A stretch of DNA of 64,000 bases from Umezawaea sp049997955 (GTDB lineage Bacteria; Actinomycetota; Actinomycetes; Mycobacteriales; Pseudonocardiaceae): assembly GCA_049997955.1 (NCBI GenBank), contig JAEBDY010000007.1:62001-126000 (forward strand). The letters run 5' to 3'. A model generated the notes under the pieces. The model saw nothing but the letters and a program-made list of their open reading frames with translations. It ran no database searches and was not told the origin of the DNA. Positions 8,572-16,198 of this stretch are shown here, piece after piece. The translations under genes were made by a program, and so were the position numbers. The stretch's first letter is position 1, and every line of letters begins with the position of its first letter.

Positions 8572-9450
8572 GTGGAGAAGTCGAGTGTGGTGGCGCTGAT
8601 CGCCGCCGTCGCGGTGCTGGGTGGCGGAATCGCGTTGGCGAGCACGGGGGAGTCCCAGGCGGGCAAGGCGCCGCCCGCGATCGGGGAGGTCCGCGCGGTC
8701 GTCTCGGACCGGGACGTCGTGCTGCCGTTCGACGGCTACCGGAACACCACCGACGAGGTGAACACGATAGAACGCGCGTCCGCCTTGCTGGCCAAGGACT
8801 GCATGAGCCGGTTCGGTCTGGAGTGGACGGTGGCGGAGACCGCCGCGGCCGATGCCTCGGTCGCCCCCAACGCGGGCCGGTACGGGGTGCTCGACGCGGC
8901 GGAGGTCGCCAGGTGGGGGTACCACGCGCCGGACTCCGCCGTGCGGGAGGAATCCGGTGGGCCGTCACCGGAGGCCGTCATGGTCTACACCGGCGACGGC
9001 GCCTCGTCCTTCCGCGGCCAGGCCGTGCCCAGGGGCGGGTGTCTCGGTGAAGGACGCCGGAAGCTCGCCGGGGGCGGGCCGAAGAGCATGTCCGGTGCGG
9101 AGTTCTCGGAGCTGGACCGCCTGGCGTCCAAGGCCGCGGAGGCCGACGGCCGGGTGGTCGAGCGGATGACGCGGTGGCGCGAGTGCATGGCGGAGAACGG
9201 CTACGACTACGTCGACGTGTGGGCGGTCAACAACGACGTCCGCTGGACCGGTCCGACGCCCACCGCCGAGGAGATCGCCACGGCGAGCCGGGACGTGGTG
9301 TGCCGGACGAGGACCGAGCTGGTGCCGACGTGGATGGCGGTCGAGGCCGCGCACCAGCGGCAGCTCATCGCGGAACGCCCGGACGACTTCGCCGCGCTCC
9401 AGGCGAGCAAGCGGCACTGGGTGGACGAGGCCGAGCGGGTGGTGGGCTGA
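8572..9450 (+). CDS. Secreted or membrane-anchored hypothetical protein
   Basis: Seen: 292 residues from GTG 8572, chosen because GGGGGAAG lies about 6 bases upstream and because a hydrophobic leader (VVALIAAVAVLGGGIALA) follows at once. The leader has no lipobox Cys. The exported part has a few cysteines, including CMSRFGLEW and WRECMAENGYDY, a spacing seen in an uncharacterised actinobacterial family of exported proteins where Cys-containing helices face the periplasm. No enzyme motif is visible. Context: third gene in the row after the two I36-like genes, separated from them by the hairpin at 8521, and convergent with the PucR gene with 6 bases between stops. Function unknown. Confidence 0.72.
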   Translation: MEKSSVVALIAAVAVLGGGIALASTGESQAGKAPPAIGEVRAVVSDRDVVLPFDGYRNTTDEVNTIERASALLAKDCMSRFGLEWTVAETAAADASVAPNAGRYGVLDAAEVARWGYHAPDSAVREESGGPSPEAVMVYTGDGASSFRGQAVPRGGCLGEGRRKLAGGGPKSMSGAEFSELDRLASKAAEADGRVVERMTRWRECMAENGYDYVDVWAVNNDVRWTGPTPTAEEIATASRDVVCRTRTELVPTWMAVEAAHQRQLIAERPDDFAALQASKRHWVDEAERVVG

Positions 9451-9456
9451 TCGGCG

Positions 9457-11073
9457 TCACGAACCCAGGTCGTGCACCAGCAGGGCCACGTGCAGGGACA
9501 GGATGGACTCGGGGTCTTCGAGCGAGACCCCGAGCACCTGTTCGATGCGCGCCAGCTGCTGGTAGTACGCCGTGCGGGACAGGTGGGCGGCGGCCGCCGC
9601 GGCGGACTTGTTGCCGCCGTGCTCGCACAGGCGGCGCAGCAGCTCGACCAGCCTGCTGCCCTGGTTGGTGTCGCGCGCCAGCAGCGGGCCCAGCTCGCGG
9701 TCGGCGAAGGCGCGCAGGCGTTCGTCCTCGCGCAGCAGGTGCAGGAGGCCGTGCAGGCGGACGTCGTCCAGGCGGTGGTAGAGGCGGGCGCTGGGGGAGC
9801 GCAGGGCGGCGCCCGCGATGTGGACGGCTTCGCCGAGGCTGCGGCGGACGTCGGACACGACGGTGACGGTCGTGCCCGCGGCGACGACCACCGGCAGTCC
9901 GTGCTGGGTCGTGGCGGCCACCCGGTGCACCTCCTTGGCCAGCCGCCGCAGCACGCCGTCCAGGCCCGCCTGCTGCGGCAGCGACAGCAGGGCGCGGACG
10001 CTGGTGTCGTCCACCACGCCGACGAGCGCGGGCACGGTCACGCGGCGCGCGGCCAGCGCCGTGGCCTCGGCCAGGTCCCGCAGGACCTCCTGGGTGGCGA
10101 GCGTCTGGGCAGGCGCGGGTGAGGTGCCGGGGCGGATGGCGATGCCGACCAGCTGCCTGCGCTCCAGGGGCACGCCCAGCGCGGCGGCCCGCGCGGACAG
10201 GTCGGCCGGGGGTTGGGCCTCGCCCAGCAGCTGGGCCAGCAGGGTGCGGTGGGTCTGGCGTTCCAGCGACTCGCGGTCGCGGGCCACCAGGCGGTGGACG
10301 GCCAGCGCGGAGGCCGCGCGTTCGGCGACGACCACGTGCCGGTGCGGCGGGGCGTCCGGTGACACCAGGACCAGCCGTCCCCAGTCGGCGCCGCGGGCGC
10401 CCACGACGGTGACGAGCCAGCCGGAGACCTCGTGGTAGGCGGTCCGCTCGGTGACCGCGACCGACCTGGACCGCTCGCCCCAGTCGGCGAGCAGCTCCGT
10501 CGGGTCGGCGCCCGCCGCGTTGTAGGCGAGCACCTCGTGGCCCAGGGTTTCCAGCACGACCGGCAGCCCGGCGGTGCGGGCGACCTCGCGCAGCACCTCC
10601 GCCGGTTCCGCGCCCGCCACCGTGAGCGCGGTGAACGTCTCGTGCACCTGTTCGGCGGCCCGCAGCTCGGCGAGCTGGGCGTCCACGATCAGCGCCACGA
10701 CGGCCTCGGTCACGGTGACGAACCGGGTCTCGTGCGCGAGCGTGACGAGCGGCAGCCCGTGCTTCTCGGCCGCCGCGACGAGCGAGCCGGGGATCTCCTC
10801 GCTCCACCGCCGCACCAGCTCCACGACCAGGCCCGCCGCGCCCACGGCGGCGAGGTCGTCGACGTACCGGGTGAGGCCCGCGTCGTCGGACGGCAGCAGC
10901 AGCCCGGTGGTCAGCACGAGTTCGCCGCCGCGCAGCAGGTGGGCGATGTCGGCGACCTCGGCGACGTGCGCCCAGCGCACCCGGCCCTGCATCCCGGCCG
11001 CCCCGGCGACCACGGTCGGGCCGCTGCGCCGGACCACCGGCAGGGCCAGTGCTTCGGCGACCGTGGGGTACAT
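9457..11073 (-). CDS. PucR-family transcriptional regulator
   Basis: Seen: 538 residues from ATG 11073. The N-terminal purine-catabolism (PucR) domain starts YPTVAEALALPVV and contains the LLRGGELVLTTG element. The C-terminus has the PucR helix-turn-helix (NKSAAAAAAHLSRTAYYQQL and LGVSLEDPESILSLHVAL). A much longer open frame upstream of 11073 is a shadow. Known: PucR proteins activate purine, allantoin, GABA, proline or beta-alanine catabolic genes in response to a small effector. Context: divergent from the aminotransferase gene at 11179 across 105 bases; it almost certainly controls the aminotransferase-dehydrogenase operon. Confidence 0.9.
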   Translation of the reverse strand: MYPTVAEALALPVVRRSGPTVVAGAAGMQGRVRWAHVAEVADIAHLLRGGELVLTTGLLLPSDDAGLTRYVDDLAAVGAAGLVVELVRRWSEEIPGSLVAAAEKHGLPLVTLAHETRFVTVTEAVVALIVDAQLAELRAAEQVHETFTALTVAGAEPAEVLREVARTAGLPVVLETLGHEVLAYNAAGADPTELLADWGERSRSVAVTERTAYHEVSGWLVTVVGARGADWGRLVLVSPDAPPHRHVVVAERAASALAVHRLVARDRESLERQTHRTLLAQLLGEAQPPADLSARAAALGVPLERRQLVGIAIRPGTSPAPAQTLATQEVLRDLAEATALAARRVTVPALVGVVDDTSVRALLSLPQQAGLDGVLRRLAKEVHRVAATTQHGLPVVVAAGTTVTVVSDVRRSLGEAVHIAGAALRSPSARLYHRLDDVRLHGLLHLLREDERLRAFADRELGPLLARDTNQGSRLVELLRRLCEHGGNKSAAAAAAHLSRTAYYQQLARIEQVLGVSLEDPESILSLHVALLVHDLGS

Positions 11074-11178
11074 GGACACAACGTAATGCGGCCACCGCGA
11101 AAGCGGTACAGGTTGTGCATGGCGGCCGGGCACCGGTCCCAGCAGACTCCAGGGAGGACTACCCCACGGAGGACGCCA

Positions 11179-12486
11179 ATGCCTGCGCAGGAACAGGGGC
11201 AACACCGGGAGCTGCTCGCCCGGCACCGAGCGGTCATGCCGAACTGGATGGCCCTGTACTACGACGAGCCGATCGAGATCGCGAGCGCGAGCGGCAGGCG
11301 GGTGACCGACCGCGAGGGGCGCACCTACCTGGACTTCTTCGCGGGCATCCTGACCAACGCCGTCGGCTACGACGTCCCCGAGATCAGCGAGGCGGTGCGC
11401 GCCCAGCTCGCCACCGGCGTGTTCCACACCTCCACGCTCTACCTGATCGAGAAGCAGGTGGAGCTGGCCGAGAAGATCGCCGAGCTGTCGGGCATCCCGG
11501 ACGCCAAGGTGTTCTTCACCAACTCGGGCACCGAAGCCAACGAGACGGCGCTCATGCTCGCCACCCAGTACCGCCGCAGCGACCAGGTCATGGCCCTGCG
11601 CAACTCCTACCACGGCCGCGCGTTCGCGACCGTCGCCATCACCGGCAACCGCGGCTGGTCGGCAAGCTCGCTGAGCCCGGTCAAGGTCAGTTGGGTGCAC
11701 GGCGGCTACCGGTTCCGCAGCCCGTTCCGCCACCTCTCGGACGCCGACTACGTCAAGGCCTGCGTCGAGGACCTGCGCGAGGTCATCGAGGTGACCACCT
11801 CCGGCGACGTGGCCTGCATGATCGTCGAGCCGATCCAGGGCGTCGGCGGGTTCGCGACGCCGCCGGACGGGCTGTTCGGCGCGTTCAAGGAGGTGCTGGA
11901 CGAGTACGGGATCCTGTTCATCGCCGACGAGGTGCAGACCGGCTGGGGTCGGACCGGCGAGAACTTCTGGGGCATCCAGGCGCACGGCGTGACGCCGGAC
12001 GCGATGACGTTCGCCAAGGGCCTCGGCAACGGGCTCGCGATCGGCGGCGTGGTGGCGCGCGGCGACCTGATGGACTGCCTCGGCGCCAACTCGCTGTCCA
12101 CGTTCGGCGGCAACCCGGTGTCCACCGCGGGCGCGCTGGCGACGGTGAACTACGTGCTGGAGCACGACCTCCAGGCCAACGCGGCGAAGCTCGGCGCGCG
12201 GCTGTTCGAGGGCCTGCGGGCCATCGCGGAGGAGAACCCGGTCGTCGGGGACGTGCGCGGCAAGGGCCTGATGATCGGCATCGAGCTGGTCGACGCCGAG
12301 GGCGCGCCCGCCCCGAAGGCGGCCGTCGCGGTGCTCGAAGGCGCGCGCGAGCGCGGTCTGCTGATCGGCAAGGGCGGCCTGTACGGCAACGTGATCCGGC
12401 TCGCGCCGCCGATGACGCTGACCGCTGACGAGGTGGAGGAAGCGCTCGTGGCCCTGCGCGGAGCGATCGAGGAGGCGTCCGCGTGA
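11179..12486 (+). CDS. Class III PLP-dependent aminotransferase (omega-amino acid:pyruvate/2-oxoglutarate type)
   Basis: Seen: 435 residues from ATG 11179 with GGAGG upstream. Fold-type I landmarks: NSGTEANE near 115-122, Asp250 in FIADEVQTGWGRTG, and Lys280 in TFAKGLGNG as the Schiff-base lysine. Known: class III enzymes move the terminal amino group of beta-alanine, GABA, 3-aminoisobutyrate, ornithine and similar donors. Context: the next gene overlaps its stop codon and is a methylmalonate-semialdehyde dehydrogenase, which would consume the semialdehyde from beta-alanine or 3-aminoisobutyrate. Inferred role: first step of beta-alanine breakdown, in the cytoplasm. GABA or another omega-amino acid cannot be excluded. 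Confidence 0.88.
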   Translation: MPAQEQGQHRELLARHRAVMPNWMALYYDEPIEIASASGRRVTDREGRTYLDFFAGILTNAVGYDVPEISEAVRAQLATGVFHTSTLYLIEKQVELAEKIAELSGIPDAKVFFTNSGTEANETALMLATQYRRSDQVMALRNSYHGRAFATVAITGNRGWSASSLSPVKVSWVHGGYRFRSPFRHLSDADYVKACVEDLREVIEVTTSGDVACMIVEPIQGVGGFATPPDGLFGAFKEVLDEYGILFIADEVQTGWGRTGENFWGIQAHGVTPDAMTFAKGLGNGLAIGGVVARGDLMDCLGANSLSTFGGNPVSTAGALATVNYVLEHDLQANAAKLGARLFEGLRAIAEENPVVGDVRGKGLMIGIELVDAEGAPAPKAAVAVLEGARERGLLIGKGGLYGNVIRLAPPMTLTADEVEEALVALRGAIEEASA

Positions 12487-13973
12487 GGATCACGCACCGG
12501 ATCGGCGGCAAGCCGTGGACCGGCGCCGCCGAACGCACGGGTGACGTCTACGACCCGGCTACCGGCCAGGTCGTCGGCCAGGTCGACTTCGCGAGTTCGG
12601 CCGACGTGGACGAGGCCGTGGCGGCGGCCAAGGCGGCGTTCACCACGTGGCGCGGCGCTTCCCTGGCCCAGCGCGCGTCGGTGATGTTCGCGTTCCGCGA
12701 GCTGTTCAACGCCCGCAAGGCGCAGCTGGCCGCGATCGTGACCGCCGAGCACGGCAAGGTGCTGTCGGACGCCGCCGGGGAGATCCAGCGGGCGCTGGAG
12801 TCCGTGGAGTTCGCCTGCGGCATCCCGCAGCTGCTCAAGGGCGGGTTCAGCGAGAACGCCTCCACCAAGGTCGACGTGTACTCGATCCTCCAGCCGCTCG
12901 GCGTGGTCGGGGTCGTCTCGCCGTTCAACTTCCCGGCGATGGTGCCGCTCTGGTTCGTGCCCAACGCCATCGCGTGCGGCAACACCGTGGTCCTGAAGCC
13001 GAGCGAGAAGGACCCGTCGGCGGCGAACTTCATCGCGGAGCTGTTCGCCGAGGCCGGGTTGCCGGACGGCGTGCTGAACGTGGTGCACGGCGACAAGGTG
13101 GCCGTGGACCGGATCCTGGAGCACCGGGACGTGAAGGCGGTGTCGTTCGTCGGCTCCACGCCGATCGCCCGGTACGTCTACGAGACGGGCACGGCCAACG
13201 GGAAGCGCGTGCAGGCGTTGGGAGGGGCCAAGAACCACATGGTGGTGCTGCCCGACGCGGACCTCGACCTCGCGGCGGACGCGGCCGTGTCGGCGGGCTT
13301 CGGCTCGGCGGGGGAGCGCTGCATGGCGATCTCCGTCGTGGTCGCGGTCGACCCGGTCGGCGACGAGCTGGTCGGCAAGATCCGCGACCGGATCGTCGAC
13401 CTGCACGTGGGCGACGGCCGCCGCCAGGGCTGCGAGATGGGGCCGCTGGTCACGGGCGCGCACCGCGACAAGGTGGTGTCCTACGTGGACACCGGTGTCG
13501 CGGAGGGCGCTTCCCTGGTGGTCGACGGCCGGGGTCACCCGATCGACGGCGACGAGGGCGGCTTCTGGCTCGGGCCGACGCTGTTCGACCACGTCGGCAC
13601 GGACATGGGCGTCTACACCGACGAGATCTTCGGCCCGGTGCTGTCGGTGCTCCGCGTGCCGACCTACGACGACGCCGTGGAGGTCGTCAACGACAACCCC
13701 TACGGCAACGGCACCGCCATCTTCACCAACGGCGGCGGCGCGGCGCGGCGGTTCCAGAGCGAGGCCGAGGTCGGGATGATCGGCGTGAACGTGCCGATCC
13801 CGGTTCCGGTCGCGTACTACTCGTTCGGCGGCTGGAAGGATTCGCTGTTCGGTGATTCCCACGCCTACGGGCCGGAGGGCGTGCACTTCTTCACCCGCAC
13901 GAAGGTCGTGACGAGCCGCTGGCTCGACCCGTCGCACGGCGGCGTCAACCTGGGATTCCCGCAGAACACCTGA
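12483..13973 (+). CDS. mmsA: CoA-acylating methylmalonate-semialdehyde dehydrogenase
   Basis: Seen: 496 residues from a GTG whose TG is shared with the TGA of the preceding gene, a translational-coupling overlap. Aldehyde dehydrogenase landmarks: FNFP at 148-151, GSTPIARYV near 224, and catalytic Cys280 in SAGERCMAIS. The usual general-base glutamate position reads GGAKNH at 247-252, the diagnostic MMSDH substitution that makes the enzyme acyl-transfer to CoA. Reaction: malonate or methylmalonate semialdehyde + CoA + NAD to acetyl- or propionyl-CoA + CO2 + NADH. Context: second gene of the PucR-linked operon, ended by the strong hairpin at 13986. Also possible in valine or inositol catabolism, but no other genes of those routes are here. 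Confidence 0.93.
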   Translation: MRITHRIGGKPWTGAAERTGDVYDPATGQVVGQVDFASSADVDEAVAAAKAAFTTWRGASLAQRASVMFAFRELFNARKAQLAAIVTAEHGKVLSDAAGEIQRALESVEFACGIPQLLKGGFSENASTKVDVYSILQPLGVVGVVSPFNFPAMVPLWFVPNAIACGNTVVLKPSEKDPSAANFIAELFAEAGLPDGVLNVVHGDKVAVDRILEHRDVKAVSFVGSTPIARYVYETGTANGKRVQALGGAKNHMVVLPDADLDLAADAAVSAGFGSAGERCMAISVVVAVDPVGDELVGKIRDRIVDLHVGDGRRQGCEMGPLVTGAHRDKVVSYVDTGVAEGASLVVDGRGHPIDGDEGGFWLGPTLFDHVGTDMGVYTDEIFGPVLSVLRVPTYDDAVEVVNDNPYGNGTAIFTNGGGAARRFQSEAEVGMIGVNVPIPVPVAYYSFGGWKDSLFGDSHAYGPEGVHFFTRTKVVTSRWLDPSHGGVNLGFPQNT

Positions 13974-13985
13974 TCGGAGTAGTGG

Positions 13986-14015
13986 GTGGTTGTGGGATTC
14001 ACGTCCCACAACCAC
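13986..14015 (+). terminator. Terminator of the aminotransferase-mmsA operon
   Basis: GTGGTTGTGGGA and TCCCACAACCAC pair perfectly over a 6-base loop, 12 bases after the stop. The stem can be extended by G-T pairs. No long U-tract. Confidence 0.7.
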
Positions 14016-14145
14016 TTCCCATCACGTCCTGTCTCGAATGGGTGTTCTTTAGGGTTGCGCATCCTGCCTCTCTGACCATTCTTTTCCCCATCCGGGCGCT
14101 CTAGCGTGAAGTTCGAGGGAAAAACCTGCGAGCGCTGGAGATCCT

Positions 14146-14712
14146 GTGAAGCACTTCCGACGAACGGCCGCCGTGCTCGCCGCGCTGGCACTGGTGGTGG
14201 GCGGCGCGAGCGTCGCCCACGCCGAGCCCGTGACGGTGAACATCGACGTCGGCGGCGCGGGCGACGCGACCTTCGCGCCCGACTCGTTCGGCACCGGTGG
14301 TCTCGTCGACACCAAGCCCGCCGCCGCGCCGAGCCTGCCCAACTGGCGGGGCGCCCACCCGATCCCGGCCGAGCTCTGGCACACGTCCCGCTACCTGGAG
14401 TCCTCCTACGCCGTCCCCGGTCTCACGCCCGGTGCCACCTACGAGGTGCGCCTGTACTTCATGGACTGGTACTTCAAGGGCAAGTCCGGCATGCGGATCT
14501 TCGACGTGGCGATCGACGGCACGAAGGTGCTGACGGACTTCGACATCATCGCCAACGCCAAAGCGCTCGGCGCTGACGGCGCGAACAACTTCGGCCTGGA
14601 GAAGGACTTCCTCACCGTGGTCGGCGAGTCCGGAACGGTCACCATCGACTTCATCCGCGGGGCGGCGGACCAGCCGCAGATCAACGCCATCGCGCTGGTG
14701 CCGGTGAGCTGA
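14146..14712 (+). CDS. Secreted malectin-like carbohydrate-binding protein
   Basis: Seen: 188 residues from GTG 14146 with CTGGAG upstream. Signal peptide KHFRRTAAVLAALALVVGG, cut after AHA. The mature domain begins VTVNIDVGGAGDATF and contains YEVRLYFMDWYF, GMRIFDVAIDG and a terminal QINAIALV. This is the malectin/di-glucose-binding beta-sandwich pattern, where Tyr and Phe in the central strands and the Asp of FDVAIDG line the sugar site. It is a single stand-alone domain with no catalytic partner. Known: malectin domains bind glucans. Context: own transcription unit, ended by a good intrinsic terminator. Likely binds cell-wall or environmental glucan; ligand not determinable. Confidence 0.82.
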   Translation: MKHFRRTAAVLAALALVVGGASVAHAEPVTVNIDVGGAGDATFAPDSFGTGGLVDTKPAAAPSLPNWRGAHPIPAELWHTSRYLESSYAVPGLTPGATYEVRLYFMDWYFKGKSGMRIFDVAIDGTKVLTDFDIIANAKALGADGANNFGLEKDFLTVVGESGTVTIDFIRGAADQPQINAIALVPVS

Positions 14713-14723
14713 CGTCTTCCCAA

Positions 14724-14756
14724 CGGGGGTCGCCGGGTCACCGGCGGCCCCGTTTT
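14724..14756 (+). terminator. Intrinsic terminator after the malectin-like gene
   Basis: A 12-bp GC-rich stem with one bulge (CGGGGGTCGCCGG against CCGGCGGCCCCG, loop GTCA) is followed by TTTTGCTTTG. It is one of the few classical U-tract terminators in the window. Confidence 0.8.
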
Positions 14757-14794
14757 GCTTTGCGGAGTGGAATATCCGCGCATCGCTCGGAAAG

Positions 14795-14824
14795 TTGAGC
14801 GCCTGCCGAACAATCGCGTACGGT
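14795..14824 (+). promoter_or_regulatory. Candidate sigma-70-type promoter of the STAS-MEDS pair
   Basis: TTGAGC at 14795-14800 and TACGGT at 14819-14824 are 18 bases apart, 70 bases before the GTG at 14895. Match is fair, not strong. Confidence 0.4.
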
Positions 14825-14894
14825 CGACGGGTAAGCGCGCGTCCGGCTTCGGGGTCCGGGGTGCGGGCGGAATTCGCGCTAGGAGAACCCCGAA

Positions 14895-15215
14895 GTGGTC
14901 ATCACGCCCCAAGGCGATCCACCCGGTCTGGTGTTGACCGGGAACATCGACGCGGCGGACCTGGAAGCACTGCGCTCGGCCCTCCTCCACGGCCGGTGTG
15001 GTTCGCCGTCCGGCGAGGTCAGGGTCGACCTGCGCCAGGTCCCCTTCCTGCTGCTCGCCACCGTCCGCACCCTGGTGCGGACGGCGGGCGAACTGGCCGA
15101 GGACGGGCGCAGCCTCGTGTTGACCCTCGCGCCCCACCACGAATGGGCCATCGGCGCGGTCGGCTGGGCCAACGCCCCCGGTCTCGTCATGGCGAACGGA
15201 GAACTGCCGCGATGA
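14895..15215 (+). CDS. STAS-domain protein (anti-sigma antagonist-like)
   Basis: Seen: 106 residues from GTG 14895, with AGGAG upstream. The layout is that of a STAS domain: a first beta-strand (GLVLTGNIDAADLEALRSAL), a strand-helix (VRVDLRQVPFLLLATVRTLV) and a final strand (SLVLTLAPHHE). The position of the phosphorylatable Ser/Thr of SpoIIAA/RsbV-type proteins (normally DxSGVxFxDSTG) reads DLRQVPFLLLATV, so no conventional phospho-switch is visible. Known: STAS proteins bind anti-sigma kinases or other STAS partners. Context: its stop overlaps the ATG of the MEDS-kinase-like gene (ATGA), so the two products are made together and probably interact. Confidence 0.72.
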   Translation: MVITPQGDPPGLVLTGNIDAADLEALRSALLHGRCGSPSGEVRVDLRQVPFLLLATVRTLVRTAGELAEDGRSLVLTLAPHHEWAIGAVGWANAPGLVMANGELPR

Positions 15216-16168
15216 GCAACGAGAACTTCCGGCACGACGCGGCCGTGTACTCCGACGACGACGAGTTCCTCGCGATGGCGGTGCCCTTCGTCTCCGACGG
15301 CGTCGACCGGGGCGAACCGGTGCTCGTCACCACCACGCCCGCCAACATCGACCTGCTCCACGACGCGCTCGGCACGCGCGCGAGCGCGTTCGACCACGCC
15401 GAGACGGCGTACTTCGGGCGCAGGCCGCCGGAACGCGCGACGGAGTTCTTCCGCTACTGGCAGCGGAAGGCGACGTCGGTCGGGTGCCGCAACGTGCGGG
15501 TGCTGGCCGAGCCGCTGTGGGCGGGTCGCACCGAATCCGACGTGCGCGCGTGGCGGCGCATGGAGGCGGGCCTCAACGTCGTCCTCGCCGACACCAACGT
15601 GTGGATGATCTGCCCGTACGACACGCGGGTGGTGAGCGAGGAGGGCATCGCCCACGCCCTCAAGACCCACCCCGCCGACGTGCGCGGCACCGAGTCGATC
15701 CCGTCGCCCGACTACGTCGACCCGGTCGAGTACGCCAACGCCTGCGACGCCGTGCCGCTGCCGGACCGACCGGCCACCGCCGCCGTCCTGCCGCTGCGCG
15801 GCGACCTGAACGCGTTGCGCCGCTTCATCGTCGGCCGCGCCACGGACCTCGGCCTGTCCGAGGAGCGCGCCGCGATGCTGACCGTCGCGGTCGGCGAGAC
15901 GCTGGCGTTCCTGCGCGACGACGGGCACGTCGCGCTGTGGCTCCGCGACGGCGCGGTCGTGTGCGAGCTCAGCGGCGCCAGCGGGACCGCGCTCGACCCG
16001 TTCGCCGGTTTCCGCCCGCCCGAGGTGCGCGCGCCGACGGAACTCGGCGACGGGCTGTGGATCACCCGGCAGATCTGCGAGGCCCTCGACGTGCGCGTCG
16101 GCCACGGCACCACGGTCTTCCGCCTGCACATGGCCGGACCGCGGTCCGCCGAGATCGTGCGGTGGTGA
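15212..16168 (+). CDS. MEDS-domain sensor with C-terminal anti-sigma kinase-like ATPase domain
   Basis: Seen: 318 residues from ATG 15212, overlapping the STAS gene stop by 4 bases. Residues about 8-170 are a MEDS (DcmR sensory) domain: HDAAVYSDDDEFLAMAVPFV, GLNVVLADTNVWMICPYDT. Residues about 195-310 resemble the RsbW/HATPase_c fold: GLSEERAAMLTVAVGETL at the N-box position and ELGDGLWITRQICEALDV near the G-boxes. The canonical N-box Asn is not seen, so ATP binding is uncertain. Known: MEDS domains occur in sensors of one-carbon compounds and in Streptomyces anti-sigma-type proteins. Context: partner of the STAS protein; no sigma factor gene lies beside them. Confidence 0.8.
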   Translation: MSNENFRHDAAVYSDDDEFLAMAVPFVSDGVDRGEPVLVTTTPANIDLLHDALGTRASAFDHAETAYFGRRPPERATEFFRYWQRKATSVGCRNVRVLAEPLWAGRTESDVRAWRRMEAGLNVVLADTNVWMICPYDTRVVSEEGIAHALKTHPADVRGTESIPSPDYVDPVEYANACDAVPLPDRPATAAVLPLRGDLNALRRFIVGRATDLGLSEERAAMLTVAVGETLAFLRDDGHVALWLRDGAVVCELSGASGTALDPFAGFRPPEVRAPTELGDGLWITRQICEALDVRVGHGTTVFRLHMAGPRSAEIVRW

Positions 16169-16198
16169 CGGCTCCACCCCGTCCACCGAGGCGGGTCC

